Shown one piece after another: positions 7,653-15,557 of a stretch of 49,568 bases of DNA. Position numbers and translations under genes: made by a program. Within the stretch, counting starts at the first letter, position 1. Each line of letters begins with the position of its first letter. Source of the DNA: Candidatus Nomurabacteria bacterium (GTDB taxonomy: Bacteria; Patescibacteriota; Minisyncoccia; Phycocordibacterales; UBA9973); assembly GCA_003155695.1 (NCBI GenBank), contig PMDZ01000004.1:1-49568 (forward strand). The letters run 5' to 3'. A model generated the notes under the pieces. It was given only the letters and a program-made list of their open reading frames with translations. It searched no databases and was not told where the DNA came from.

Positions 7653-9356
7653 TTAAACAAGAATTGCTTTGATGCGACGAACGCCGGCAGATACAGCTTC
7701 TTCTTTCTGAATTTTAAATCGTTTTGGCGCACCATTCGGGTTATCGGCTAATTCTTTTGTATTTGAGACATGTGGCCCACCACAGAATTCTCGACTAAAA
7801 TACCCTTTCGTCTCGTCTCCTATAGAATAAACTTTTACCACGTCTCCGTATTTCTCATTGAAAGAATGAGTAGCGATTTTCTCCGCTTCAATTCTCGGCA
7901 TTTCAACAAAACCAACAGGTAATCCTTCGTCAATTTTTTGATTAACAATTCTTTCAACTTCATCTTTTTCTTCTTCGCTAAGTTTTCTCGGGTGAACGAA
8001 ATCAAAACGTAATCGCTCTGCATTTATATTACTTCCTTTTTGAACAACATGTTCGCCGAGAACAATCCTTAGCGCTTGGTTTAGAAGATGTGTAGCCGTA
8101 TGTAATTTTTTTGATTCTTCTCCAGAATCAACTAATCCACCCTTAAACATTCCGGCACTTGAAGTCCGCGAAAGTTCTTGATGCTTTTTGGAAGCTTCTT
8201 CAAATTCATCTTTAAATTTATCTGACAATACTGTTCCTTTCTTTTTTGCTATTTCAATAATATCTGAAATCCGCGTTCCTAAAGTAGAAGATATATTGAA
8301 TGCTTGATATCCAGTAAATCCTTGGTGTTTACTAATTTCAGCTTCAGTGTGGTTGTAGGCTTGCTCATATGCGGCTCTTTCATTTTTAAATTCTAAAACA
8401 ACCCATTCTTTATTCAGCTCAAAATATTGCTTTCTTAATTTTTCTATAATAATTTCAACTAACTTCTCAATGTCTATATTTTTATAACTTGCTACGGTCC
8501 GCATCAGCCTTCGTAAAACATACCCTGAACCTTTATTGGAAGGTCTGACTCCATCGGAAATCATGAAGGTAATGGCTCGGGTGTGGTCCACGATTATACG
8601 TTTTTCTTTTGTTTCTTCGTTATCAAACAAATCAGTGTCATAAACACTTTTTTTATTTTGAACTACTGAGACTAAACGTTCCAATCCCATACCGGTGTCA
8701 ACTCCCATAACCGGAAGTTTGGTTAATTTTGCCTCGCCTTTGTCCAATTTCTCTCGGGAACCATCCGAGAAGTATTCATTAAAAACAATATTCCAAATCT
8801 CCACATCTTCATCGGAAGCATTCTTGCAATATATTTCGGTCGTCAGACCGCAAGGACCTGAATCCCCTGTTGGCCCCCAAAATAAATCTTCCATGCCTTC
8901 CTCGCGAATATTTGTCACGCCGAGAGATTGCCAAATCTTTTCCGATTCATCGTCTCTTCTAATATTTTGGCTTCCTTTAAATATAGTGACGTAGGAAATT
9001 TTTAACCCCATTTCTTTTGTAATAAATTCATGCGCATATTCTATGGCATCTTTCCGTCCATAACCACCAAAAGAAAAATTCCCGAGCATTTCGAAAAATG
9101 TTAAGTGGTTATTGTCTCCGACTTCCTCAATATCGCCGGTTCGAACGCATTTCTGAACTGTCGCAACATTATTAACTCCAAAATCTCTTTTGGCCAGTTC
9201 TGGGTTTGTATAATAGAGCTTGAATTGCTGCATCCCTGCAGTCGTAAAGAGAACGGAAGGGTCATTCTCGGGAATAAGCGAAGCAGAAGGAATTATTTTG
9301 TGTCCTTTCTCTTTAAAAAACTCCAAAAATTTTGACCTGATTTCATTTGATGTCAT
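7653..9356 (-). CDS. alaS: Alanyl-tRNA synthetase, short form
   Basis: 567 aa class II synthetase that charges tRNA-Ala. The N-terminal catalytic domain (about 1-230, MTSNEIRSKFLEFFKEKGHK, GVDTGMGLERL) and tRNA-binding domain are followed by the editing domain with zinc-type ligands HTATH and CGGPH. The protein stops there: the C-terminal C-Ala/oligomerisation domain of the ~870-residue enzyme is missing. Start chosen as ATG at 9356; a TATAAT lies 8 bases upstream. Confidence 0.95.
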   Translation of the reverse strand: MTSNEIRSKFLEFFKEKGHKIIPSASLIPENDPSVLFTTAGMQQFKLYYTNPELAKRDFGVNNVATVQKCVRTGDIEEVGDNNHLTFFEMLGNFSFGGYGRKDAIEYAHEFITKEMGLKISYVTIFKGSQNIRRDDESEKIWQSLGVTNIREEGMEDLFWGPTGDSGPCGLTTEIYCKNASDEDVEIWNIVFNEYFSDGSREKLDKGEAKLTKLPVMGVDTGMGLERLVSVVQNKKSVYDTDLFDNEETKEKRIIVDHTRAITFMISDGVRPSNKGSGYVLRRLMRTVASYKNIDIEKLVEIIIEKLRKQYFELNKEWVVLEFKNERAAYEQAYNHTEAEISKHQGFTGYQAFNISSTLGTRISDIIEIAKKKGTVLSDKFKDEFEEASKKHQELSRTSSAGMFKGGLVDSGEESKKLHTATHLLNQALRIVLGEHVVQKGSNINAERLRFDFVHPRKLSEEEKDEVERIVNQKIDEGLPVGFVEMPRIEAEKIATHSFNEKYGDVVKVYSIGDETKGYFSREFCGGPHVSNTKELADNPNGAPKRFKIQKEEAVSAGVRRIKAILV

Positions 9357-9392
9357 ATACCTATATTATACTAAAACAGCCAAATAAACAAA

Positions 9393-9419
9393 AAATGGGG
9401 AATATAATATTCCCCATTT
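9393..9419 (-). terminator. Terminator after the small membrane gene pair
   Basis: A 12-bp stem (9393-9404 with 9408-9419) around a 3-nt loop is followed on the minus strand by TTTTTGTTTATT. It follows the stop at 9420 directly and isolates the upstream pair from alaS. Confidence 0.8.
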
Positions 9420-9593
9420 CTATAATTTACTGTTTAAAAACCGATATACAGCATGTCTTGATACTGCATGAAAACTTTCGTCATCATATACACTTTTCAA
9501 CTGTAACAGAACACTCATTAAGAATAATTCTATCAGAACAAGTATTGGAAGAATAATATTAAACGAAAACATTGACTTCGATTTTGTCATCAT
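9420..9593 (-). CDS. Small membrane protein, unknown
   Basis: 57 aa starting MMTKSKSMF with one hydrophobic helix (IILPILVLIELFLMSVLLQL). I do not recognise it. The ATG at 9593 overlaps the upstream stop as TAATG, which indicates translational coupling; an ATG at 9599 is also possible. A strong terminator follows at once. Confidence 0.55.
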   Translation of the reverse strand: MMTKSKSMFSFNIILPILVLIELFLMSVLLQLKSVYDDESFHAVSRHAVYRFLNSKL

Positions 9594-9970
9594 TACCATA
9601 ATGATTCCTTTGCTTTCAACCACCTCAATCTATGATTACAGTAAAAAAATACACCATTTATCTCATTAATACAGACAACATTGTAATCATCAAAAGAAAC
9701 AGATGATGTTCTTTGGAAAATTTTCTGAAATTGTTCTTCGCTTAGTAAAACTTTTTCTTTGGGCATTTCATCTTTTAATTCTGTATAATTACCAAAGGGC
9801 AATATTACCTTTTCGGTAAGATTTCTTTCATGTGGGTACAAAAGAAGTGCAAATGTTGCGATTGAACATGCAACCAAGAAATAAAAGAAAATAACTCTTA
9901 CGGTTGCTTCTCTTTTTGAAATTTCAAGCTCTTTTTGGAACTTTGAAATCAGGTTAAGATTTTTTTGCAT
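9593..9970 (-). CDS. Single-pass membrane protein, unknown
   Basis: 125 aa with a short charged N-terminus, one membrane helix (about 25-45, VIFFYFLVACSIATFALLLY) and an extracytoplasmic C-terminal part ending with several aromatic residues and two cysteines. Not recognised. A GGAG motif about ten bases before the ATG suggests Shine-Dalgarno initiation. It forms a two-gene unit with 9420-9593. Confidence 0.55.
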   Translation of the reverse strand: MQKNLNLISKFQKELEISKREATVRVIFFYFLVACSIATFALLLYPHERNLTEKVILPFGNYTELKDEMPKEKVLLSEEQFQKIFQRTSSVSFDDYNVVCINEINGVFFYCNHRLRWLKAKESLW

Positions 9971-10083
9971 TTTAAAGATCTCCTATGATTTAGTTAATTA
10001 AATTTTTAGATTATTTATTCACTATCATAACAAACAAAAGCCAAGCCGTCAATAGCTAGAACCTGTTTGCCTTTCGAAAAGAT

Positions 10084-10560
10084 TTATTCTTGAGTTATAT
10101 CGTTATTAACAAATTTAGATTTTTTTAGTTGTTCTTCTACGAACCATAAAACTATAAAGATAAACAGAGTAAGCGCTGTCGCAATTATAGCAATATTAAA
10201 AAGTCTGAAACCGGCCGCCATACCGATTCCGGCCGAAACCCACAAACTTGTAGCGGTTGTGAGACCAACCAATTTTGAATCTTTGGTGAAAATAAGTCCC
10301 GCGCCGATGAAACCGACACCGACAACTATTTGGGAAACTATTATTAAAGGATTAAGTCCAGAGAAACCAGTATAATATTTCACCATCTCATTTGAAATGA
10401 TAACAAACAAAGCTGAACCCATAGAAACAAGTGCATACGTTCGCATTCCGGCAGTCTTGTGCGCCCAGACACGCTCGGTTCCAATAATCATACCCAAAAG
10501 TAGCGCTATTAAAAGACGAATTATAATATCTATAGTTGTAATTCCTAAAAAATTTTCCAT
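10084..10560 (-). CDS. MgtC/SapB family membrane protein
   Basis: 158 aa with four or five membrane helices and the family motifs LLGMIIGTERVWAHKTAGMR, ALVSMGSALF and GVGFIGAGLIF. It matches the N-terminal membrane domain of MgtC; the cytoplasmic ACT-like domain is absent. MgtC proteins affect magnesium and membrane-potential homeostasis in other bacteria. A TGG-extended TATACT lies six bases before ATG, predicting a leaderless monocistronic mRNA. Confidence 0.88.
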   Translation of the reverse strand: MENFLGITTIDIIIRLLIALLLGMIIGTERVWAHKTAGMRTYALVSMGSALFVIISNEMVKYYTGFSGLNPLIIVSQIVVGVGFIGAGLIFTKDSKLVGLTTATSLWVSAGIGMAAGFRLFNIAIIATALTLFIFIVLWFVEEQLKKSKFVNNDITQE

Positions 10561-10566
10561 AAATAT

Positions 10567-10572
10567 AGTATA
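10567..10572 (-). promoter_or_regulatory. Extended -10 box of the mgtC-like gene
   Basis: TGG-TATACT on the minus strand, six bases, then ATG at 10560: leaderless arrangement. Confidence 0.6.
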
Positions 10573-10595
10573 CCAAAATTAATAATAATAAGGAA

Positions 10596-12326
10596 TCAAT
10601 AAACTTCTTGTTGATAACATTTTTCGCAATAAACAATCTCGGGGCGATTTGGATCATACGATGTTTCAAACTCGTTTTGACATTTATTGGTATGACCATG
10701 GTTTGATTTGTCGCACATACAACTTCGGTGCCATAGTTTAAGCGGATTTCTAAGCTTTAATCTTTGATAGTGTCGGCAATTTGAACAAAATCTTGGGATA
10801 GGAATATTCATTCTTTTATAGAATTGGAATTCTTCCTGAGTAATTTTAAAAGCTTCGGTGCACTGTTCATTGCACTTGCCTTGGTGTTCACACTCGATAA
10901 TTTGCCCGACAACCGATTCAGTTATTTGTGATATATCATCCGGAATATTTGTGTTTTTTAAATCTACTTTATAATTTCTTTCTTCCTTTTCTTTCCAATT
11001 ATATTTATTTTCAATTATTTGTTCTTTCGATAAAGGGAAGAATTCATTGGCAACAGTCTCATTGTAGGCAAATGGAGACAAATCCGTTGGAAAATATTCT
11101 CCATATCCGTACTTTACCATCCTTTTGTCTAAATATGGCATTTCCCCCATATGCTTAATGATTTTGGGCAGTAATTCTTCATATTGTTCTTTGCTGTACT
11201 GCTTGTTCAAAATACAATAGTGTTTATTGCGCAAACCAATACAGCCGAAAACATTCGAGCAATTTTCGCAAGTATCAGAATAAGTACCATAACTACCGCT
11301 CCAATAGCAAAAGCAAAATTTTGAAAATGACGAGTTGTGACTTACAACCTCCAGATTGAATTGGGCATTCTCCACAATCGAATATCCATCATAAGAATCT
11401 TTTACTTTGTTCACAATATATAGATATTTACAATCTTCAACATCCTCGCCATCAAATACTAGAGATGAATTTTTGGAATGAATTAAATAATCTCCGGTTG
11501 AATTCACATTGTTTTTCCCATGATAATATTTACTTGGAAATTGTGAATGAAATTCTTTAGATTTGTCCGAAATATCTTTAATATTGGAAGCTCGGGATAG
11601 ATTCATTCCTGTAAGTATTTTTTCACATTCGGCTTTTGTATATTGCTCGTTAAAAACGCAAAATGACTTTCCATATAGATTTACTGAACCAATACAATCG
11701 TGGCAACCCGAGCAATTTTTACAAAAATATAAATTAAACGAGTTAATGCAATCTTGGGAATATAAACTATTGGAAAGCTTCTCACAATCTATTAGTCCGG
11801 CAGAAAACTCGCAGTGTCTGGCCCCAAGGCAGTCAAATACATCCTTGCAATAAAAGATAGAATGGGAGTAGGAACTATCCTCGTTGTGGTCGCTGGCGAA
11901 TATCATGAAACAACTTTTATTATAGGCAGCTCCGTTCACATATTCGCTGTTGTAACATTCCGTTACCATCGCATATAAACGAGGAACTTTTTTTTGTAAT
12001 TCATTGAATTGAAGAAAAAACGGCTTGGAAAAATCGTATAGAACCCCGTACGAAAAAGGATCCCATTTATCGTTTCTGAAACAAGTATGGCAATAAACAT
12101 TGTATCCTGATTCCGGTTTATATATCGAAATAATTGACCTTTGGCAAAGTCCGCATGTTTGTCGATAAAGAAATCTTTCGTTGCGCCATGACATACGACG
12201 AATAAGACGACATTTTGGACAAAATGTTGGAGGAGGAACTTTCAGTTTTTCATAAAAAGAGAAATCGTCAGGCTCAATTATAAAATCGGTCTTGCAATTT
12301 TGGCAGTTTTTCGTCTCGGAAATCAT
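10596..12326 (-). CDS. Cysteine-rich zinc-ribbon CPR protein
   Basis: 576 aa with paired CxxC motifs at both ends (CQNCKTDF...FCPKCRLIRR at the N-terminus; RFCSNCRHYQR and YCEKCYQ at the C-terminus) and a central region of repeated C-x2-5-C patches rich in aromatic residues. Two segments, CVFNEQYTKAECEKIL and CILNKQYSKEQYEELL, look like internal repeats. I recall this architecture as a recurrent CPR family without an established function. Start chosen at 12326, 8 bases after mnmA; the longer frame to 12374 would overlap mnmA. Confidence 0.75.
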   Translation of the reverse strand: MISETKNCQNCKTDFIIEPDDFSFYEKLKVPPPTFCPKCRLIRRMSWRNERFLYRQTCGLCQRSIISIYKPESGYNVYCHTCFRNDKWDPFSYGVLYDFSKPFFLQFNELQKKVPRLYAMVTECYNSEYVNGAAYNKSCFMIFASDHNEDSSYSHSIFYCKDVFDCLGARHCEFSAGLIDCEKLSNSLYSQDCINSFNLYFCKNCSGCHDCIGSVNLYGKSFCVFNEQYTKAECEKILTGMNLSRASNIKDISDKSKEFHSQFPSKYYHGKNNVNSTGDYLIHSKNSSLVFDGEDVEDCKYLYIVNKVKDSYDGYSIVENAQFNLEVVSHNSSFSKFCFCYWSGSYGTYSDTCENCSNVFGCIGLRNKHYCILNKQYSKEQYEELLPKIIKHMGEMPYLDKRMVKYGYGEYFPTDLSPFAYNETVANEFFPLSKEQIIENKYNWKEKEERNYKVDLKNTNIPDDISQITESVVGQIIECEHQGKCNEQCTEAFKITQEEFQFYKRMNIPIPRFCSNCRHYQRLKLRNPLKLWHRSCMCDKSNHGHTNKCQNEFETSYDPNRPEIVYCEKCYQQEVY

Positions 12327-12333
12327 AGGTATA

Positions 12334-13536
12334 TTATTCCACAACACCTCCCCCAAGGCAAATATCGCCATCATAAACTACGATTGACTGACCGGAAGCA
12401 ACTAGTACATTTTTTTCAAATATAACTTCTGCACCAGTCGGACCTGCCTGTTCGGCAGACAGGCTAGTGCAATTTATTTTACAATTCAATAGTTCTCCAT
12501 GATACCTAATCTGACCTTGATATTTTTTATTTTTTTCTGGTATTTTAGATATCCAATTAATATTACTACATAGGACGGTCCTATGTATTTTCTTTTCTAC
12601 CTGTTTCTCTAACCTATGGGAAACTGTGATAGTATTCTTTTTTATGTCTTTTGAAATAACATATAATGGTTTATCGCTCTCTATATGTTTATTCAGAGTG
12701 AATCCATGCCTTTCGCCTAGGGTAAAGAAGACTGCTCCATCGTGACTACCTATGACTTCACCTTTTTCATTAATGACATCTCCTTTTTTCGATTCGATAT
12801 AATGCCGGAGGAAATCTTTCATATCAAGCGGACCCAAGAAACATACTCCTTGGCTATCTTTTTTTGTGGCAGTCGGAAGTTTAAATTTTTCGGCAAGTTT
12901 TCGAACTTCGGTTTTCTTCAAATGCCCTACTGGGAAAAGCACATGCGATAAATCTTCTTGCTTCAAAGTCCAAAGGAAATACGATTGGTCTTTCGAGTCG
13001 TCTATTCCCTTGTGGAGTTCGCAAGGTCCTCGAAAAGCGACGGGTGTGGGTGAGGAAGCGAAAGCTTGGAGCTTCCGCAAGACCTTTTGAGATTTCTTTG
13101 TATTCAAAGAATCCAAAAGGTGTACTGCATCCGTAGGATGTGCCGTTATATTTTGAGCATAGTGACCAGTTGCAATATAATCCGCCCTTTTTGATTTGGC
13201 GAATTTCCAAAAGACACCAAATTTCACTTCGCGATTACACATAACATCCGGGTTCGGGGTGTTACCTTTTTTGTATTCTTCAATCATATAATCGGCCACT
13301 CCTTCTTTATATTTTTTCTCGGCATTACATTCCAAAAACGGGATGCCCAAGTGAGCACAGACACGCATAGCATCACGTCGCTCGTCTCGCCAAGTACACT
13401 CGATAAAGTCCGGCGTCCAAGTACGAATAAAAACCCCAACGACGTTGTATCCTTGTTCTTTTAGAAGCGCAGCAGCCACTGAACTATCTACTCCACCGGA
13501 CACTCCAACAAATACTGTTTTATTAATTGTATTCAT
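12334..13536 (-). CDS. mnmA: tRNA 2-thiouridylase MnmA with internal insertion
   Basis: 400 aa; MnmA uses ATP and a persulfide donor to thiolate U34 of Lys, Glu and Gln tRNAs. The ATP-binding loop GVSGGVDSSVAAALLKEQGY is near residue 10; catalytic cysteines are in NPDVMCNREVKFG and DSQGVCFLG. Start at 13536 excludes a 34-codon upstream extension lying in a repeat element. About 35-40 extra residues (DNA about 13015-13145) sit between ATGHYAQ and the DDSKDQSYFL motif, making it longer than the usual 360-370. A palindrome-encoded SAEQAG peptide lies near the C-terminus. Confidence 0.93.
   Translation of the reverse strand: MNTINKTVFVGVSGGVDSSVAAALLKEQGYNVVGVFIRTWTPDFIECTWRDERRDAMRVCAHLGIPFLECNAEKKYKEGVADYMIEEYKKGNTPNPDVMCNREVKFGVFWKFAKSKRADYIATGHYAQNITAHPTDAVHLLDSLNTKKSQKVLRKLQAFASSPTPVAFRGPCELHKGIDDSKDQSYFLWTLKQEDLSHVLFPVGHLKKTEVRKLAEKFKLPTATKKDSQGVCFLGPLDMKDFLRHYIESKKGDVINEKGEVIGSHDGAVFFTLGERHGFTLNKHIESDKPLYVISKDIKKNTITVSHRLEKQVEKKIHRTVLCSNINWISKIPEKNKKYQGQIRYHGELLNCKINCTSLSAEQAGPTGAEVIFEKNVLVASGQSIVVYDGDICLGGGVVE
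12440..12470. repeat. GC-rich palindrome inside mnmA
   Basis: A 6-bp stem (12446-12451 with 12459-12464) sits in frame in mnmA and encodes SLSAEQAG. Its CCTGCCTG-type composition resembles the element in the neighbouring methyltransferase gene at 14353-14373. Confidence 0.45.
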
Positions 13537-13557
13537 ACTTAAACATCTCTGCTTCAC

Positions 13558-13656
13558 AAAATAAGCTCTTCTCGAAATGCACGGATATTTTTCTGCTGAA
13601 AAATTCCTCGTGCTCGCGCCGTCGCGCTCCCAAGGCATTTCTTAAAGACTTATTTT
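13558..13656 (-). repeat. Structured repeat, family 1, copy 1
   Basis: On the minus strand this is a 95-nt core (AATAAGTCTT...GAGAAGAGCTTATT) homologous to 36741-36835. The outer arms pair, and the interior folds into a CGCG/CGCG hairpin with an ACGG loop and an A/T hairpin. It overlaps the last codons of the methyltransferase gene (stop at 13650) and the spacer before mnmA, so it is transcribed between the two genes. Confidence 0.65.
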
Positions 13657-14561
13657 GTTCCGCTCATCCATCTGGCAAATATACCACAAGGTAGCAATCT
13701 GTCACTTCCAGTTTCTTCTATTGCCAATTCCCCTGTTTCAATTTCTCCTTTGTGGTCTTTCATCATATCTTTCAGATTATTTTCATAAACGATTGCAGAG
13801 TATCCTGCAGTATATCCATTGATAAGAATAAAAAGTGGGTTATCGGATAATATTTCTTTGCATGACTTCATCAATTCAAGAAAATGTTCTTCGATTTTCC
13901 ACAACTCGTCTTTTGGACCATGACCGAACGACGGCGGGTCCATAATGATAGCATCGTACTTTCTTCCCCTTTTTATTTCCCTTTTAAGAAAAACGATAAC
14001 GTCATCGACAATCCATCTTACCGGAGCATTTTCAAGACCGGATAATTTGGCATTAACTCTTGCCCATTCGACTGCTGTTTTCGAACCGTCAACATGACAA
14101 ACCTCGGCGCCAGCTTTTGCACAGGCGAGAGTTGCTCCACCGGTATAAGCGAATAGATTTAAAACTTTTGGTTTTTTTTCTTCATTATTAATTAGTAATT
14201 TGTAATTAGTAATTATCTTCTCCATCCATTCCCAATTCGGTAGTTGCTCAGGGAAAAGTCCTGTATGTTTGAACGATGTCGGGCGAATTGAAAATTCCAA
14301 TCCTCCATAGGATATATCCCAGTTTTTTGGTATTCCATCTTTTATAATCCATCCTGCCTGCCGGCGAGGCAAGTTTGTTTTAATTCCGCTTCGGATGAAT
14401 TGCAATTCTGCTTTATTCCAAAATTCCGGATCTTTTGATTTCTGCCATAGAGCTTCGGGATCCGGGCGTCTTAAAACATACGGACCGTATCGTTCCAATT
14501 TTTCGCCATTACCCGAATCGAGCAATTCATATTCTTTTTGTTTTTCTGTTTTTAGTATCAT
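13650..14561 (-). CDS. SAM-dependent methyltransferase, RlmI-like
   Basis: 303 aa class I methyltransferase of the COG1092 type, whose known members methylate cytosines of 23S rRNA. SAM-binding loop VLNLFAYTGGATLACAKAGA lies near 140; the catalytic-type motif IIMDPPSFGHGP is near 205. The N-terminal PUA domain of full RlmI is missing. An upstream ATG at 14579 is also possible. In-frame insertions are visible: NLPRRQAG from a GC palindrome and TNYKLLINN from an AT-rich repeat. The gene ends inside a structured repeat. Confidence 0.85.
   Translation of the reverse strand: MILKTEKQKEYELLDSGNGEKLERYGPYVLRRPDPEALWQKSKDPEFWNKAELQFIRSGIKTNLPRRQAGWIIKDGIPKNWDISYGGLEFSIRPTSFKHTGLFPEQLPNWEWMEKIITNYKLLINNEEKKPKVLNLFAYTGGATLACAKAGAEVCHVDGSKTAVEWARVNAKLSGLENAPVRWIVDDVIVFLKREIKRGRKYDAIIMDPPSFGHGPKDELWKIEEHFLELMKSCKEILSDNPLFILINGYTAGYSAIVYENNLKDMMKDHKGEIETGELAIEETGSDRLLPCGIFARWMSGTK
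14353..14375. repeat. GC-rich near-palindrome inside the methyltransferase gene
   Basis: A near-perfect 17-nt palindrome centred on GCCGGC lies in frame and encodes the NLPRRQAG segment. It resembles the mnmA element at 12440-12470 and looks like a small inserted repeat tolerated in a surface loop. Confidence 0.5.
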
Positions 14562-14571
14562 ATTTATGTAG

Positions 14572-14655
14572 TTCTGCATAATTATTAAAATTTTTATCCG
14601 TGTCGGAGCCCTTTAGGGTAAAGCGGGAAAAATTTTAATAATTGTGCAGAACTTA
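14572..14655. repeat. Long inverted repeat between mltG and the methyltransferase
   Basis: Arms of about 26 bp (14572-14598 with 14627-14654, few mismatches) enclose 28 nt that can form two small hairpins (TCCG/CGGA and CCC/GGG). The upstream arm covers the first possible methyltransferase ATG at 14579. No T-run follows the outer stem, so it is not a simple terminator. Confidence 0.55.
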
Positions 14656-14656
14656 G

Positions 14657-15553
14657 TTATTTTAAGTAATTATTTATATTACGCTTATGCTCGTCAAATG
14701 TCACGGCGTAATGCACATCGCCATTTTTATCGTGGAGATAATATAGATATGGAGAATTTATGGGATTAATAGTAGCATTGATAGATAACAACCCGGGATT
14801 ATTTAGTGGTTTCGTAGGTAGTCCTTTTACATTATATGTGGATTTATCAATATCTACTTGAAGTGGTATATCAAGAGAAATTCTTTTCCACAAGATACCT
14901 GAAATAATTCCGATATCTTCTTTTCCTCTCGCTTCACCCTCAAGTATTGAAGCCATAGTTATGATTTCGGACAAACTTTTACCGCTTTTATCTATTTCGG
15001 ATGAAAGATTTTTTATTTTCATCTGAAAATTATTTGATAACTTTTCGATTATCTCGTCCGTCGTATCAAGTGGAAAGAAAAAATAAGTGTCGGGGAATAA
15101 ATATCCCTGTTTGTCATTAGTACTTGATAAAAATAAATCCCGACGGAAACCAGCCAGCTTATCAGCGAGTATTGTCGCAATTTCTTCATTTGTTAAGCCC
15201 TCTCGGATTACTATTTTAATCGGTTCTATATTATGATACCCACGGCCAATTTGCCAAGCTACTGTCCAAACTTGAGAATTTTTCTTAATCAGATAATCTC
15301 CGGAAACTATTCCCTTTCCCGATTTTAGTAACTTGATAAAAATCTTCAAAGTAAAATCATACCGAATTGCTTTTTCACTTTTAAGTTGGAGTGCCACAGA
15401 ATTTATAGATTTGCCGTTTGATATATGTATTATGACATCTTTATTACCATAAGGAGCAAATAACAAATAATACGAAAACAGAGAAACAAAACCAACAATC
15501 AAAAATATGTTGGGTATCCAATTTTTCGGTTTTTTAATATTATTGTCATCCAT
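14657..15553 (-). CDS. mltG: Endolytic murein transglycosylase MltG (YceG-like)
   Basis: 298 aa membrane protein thought to cut nascent glycan strands and set their length. A short cytoplasmic N-terminus leads to one membrane helix (about 15-35, NIFLIVGFVSLFSYYLLFA). The YceG domain follows, with QGYLFPDTYFF and the catalytic-region motif TMASILEGEARG, then SPYLYYLHDKNGDVHYAVTF near the end. Start at 15553 is 5 bases after the upstream gene, indicating co-transcription. Confidence 0.92.
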   Translation of the reverse strand: MDDNNIKKPKNWIPNIFLIVGFVSLFSYYLLFAPYGNKDVIIHISNGKSINSVALQLKSEKAIRYDFTLKIFIKLLKSGKGIVSGDYLIKKNSQVWTVAWQIGRGYHNIEPIKIVIREGLTNEEIATILADKLAGFRRDLFLSSTNDKQGYLFPDTYFFFPLDTTDEIIEKLSNNFQMKIKNLSSEIDKSGKSLSEIITMASILEGEARGKEDIGIISGILWKRISLDIPLQVDIDKSTYNVKGLPTKPLNNPGLLSINATINPINSPYLYYLHDKNGDVHYAVTFDEHKRNINNYLK

Positions 15554-15557
15554 ACGT

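Noticed and set aside
13537-13638. A 34-codon N-terminal extension of mnmA
   Set aside because: It lies in the structured repeat and the conserved MnmA start is at 13536.
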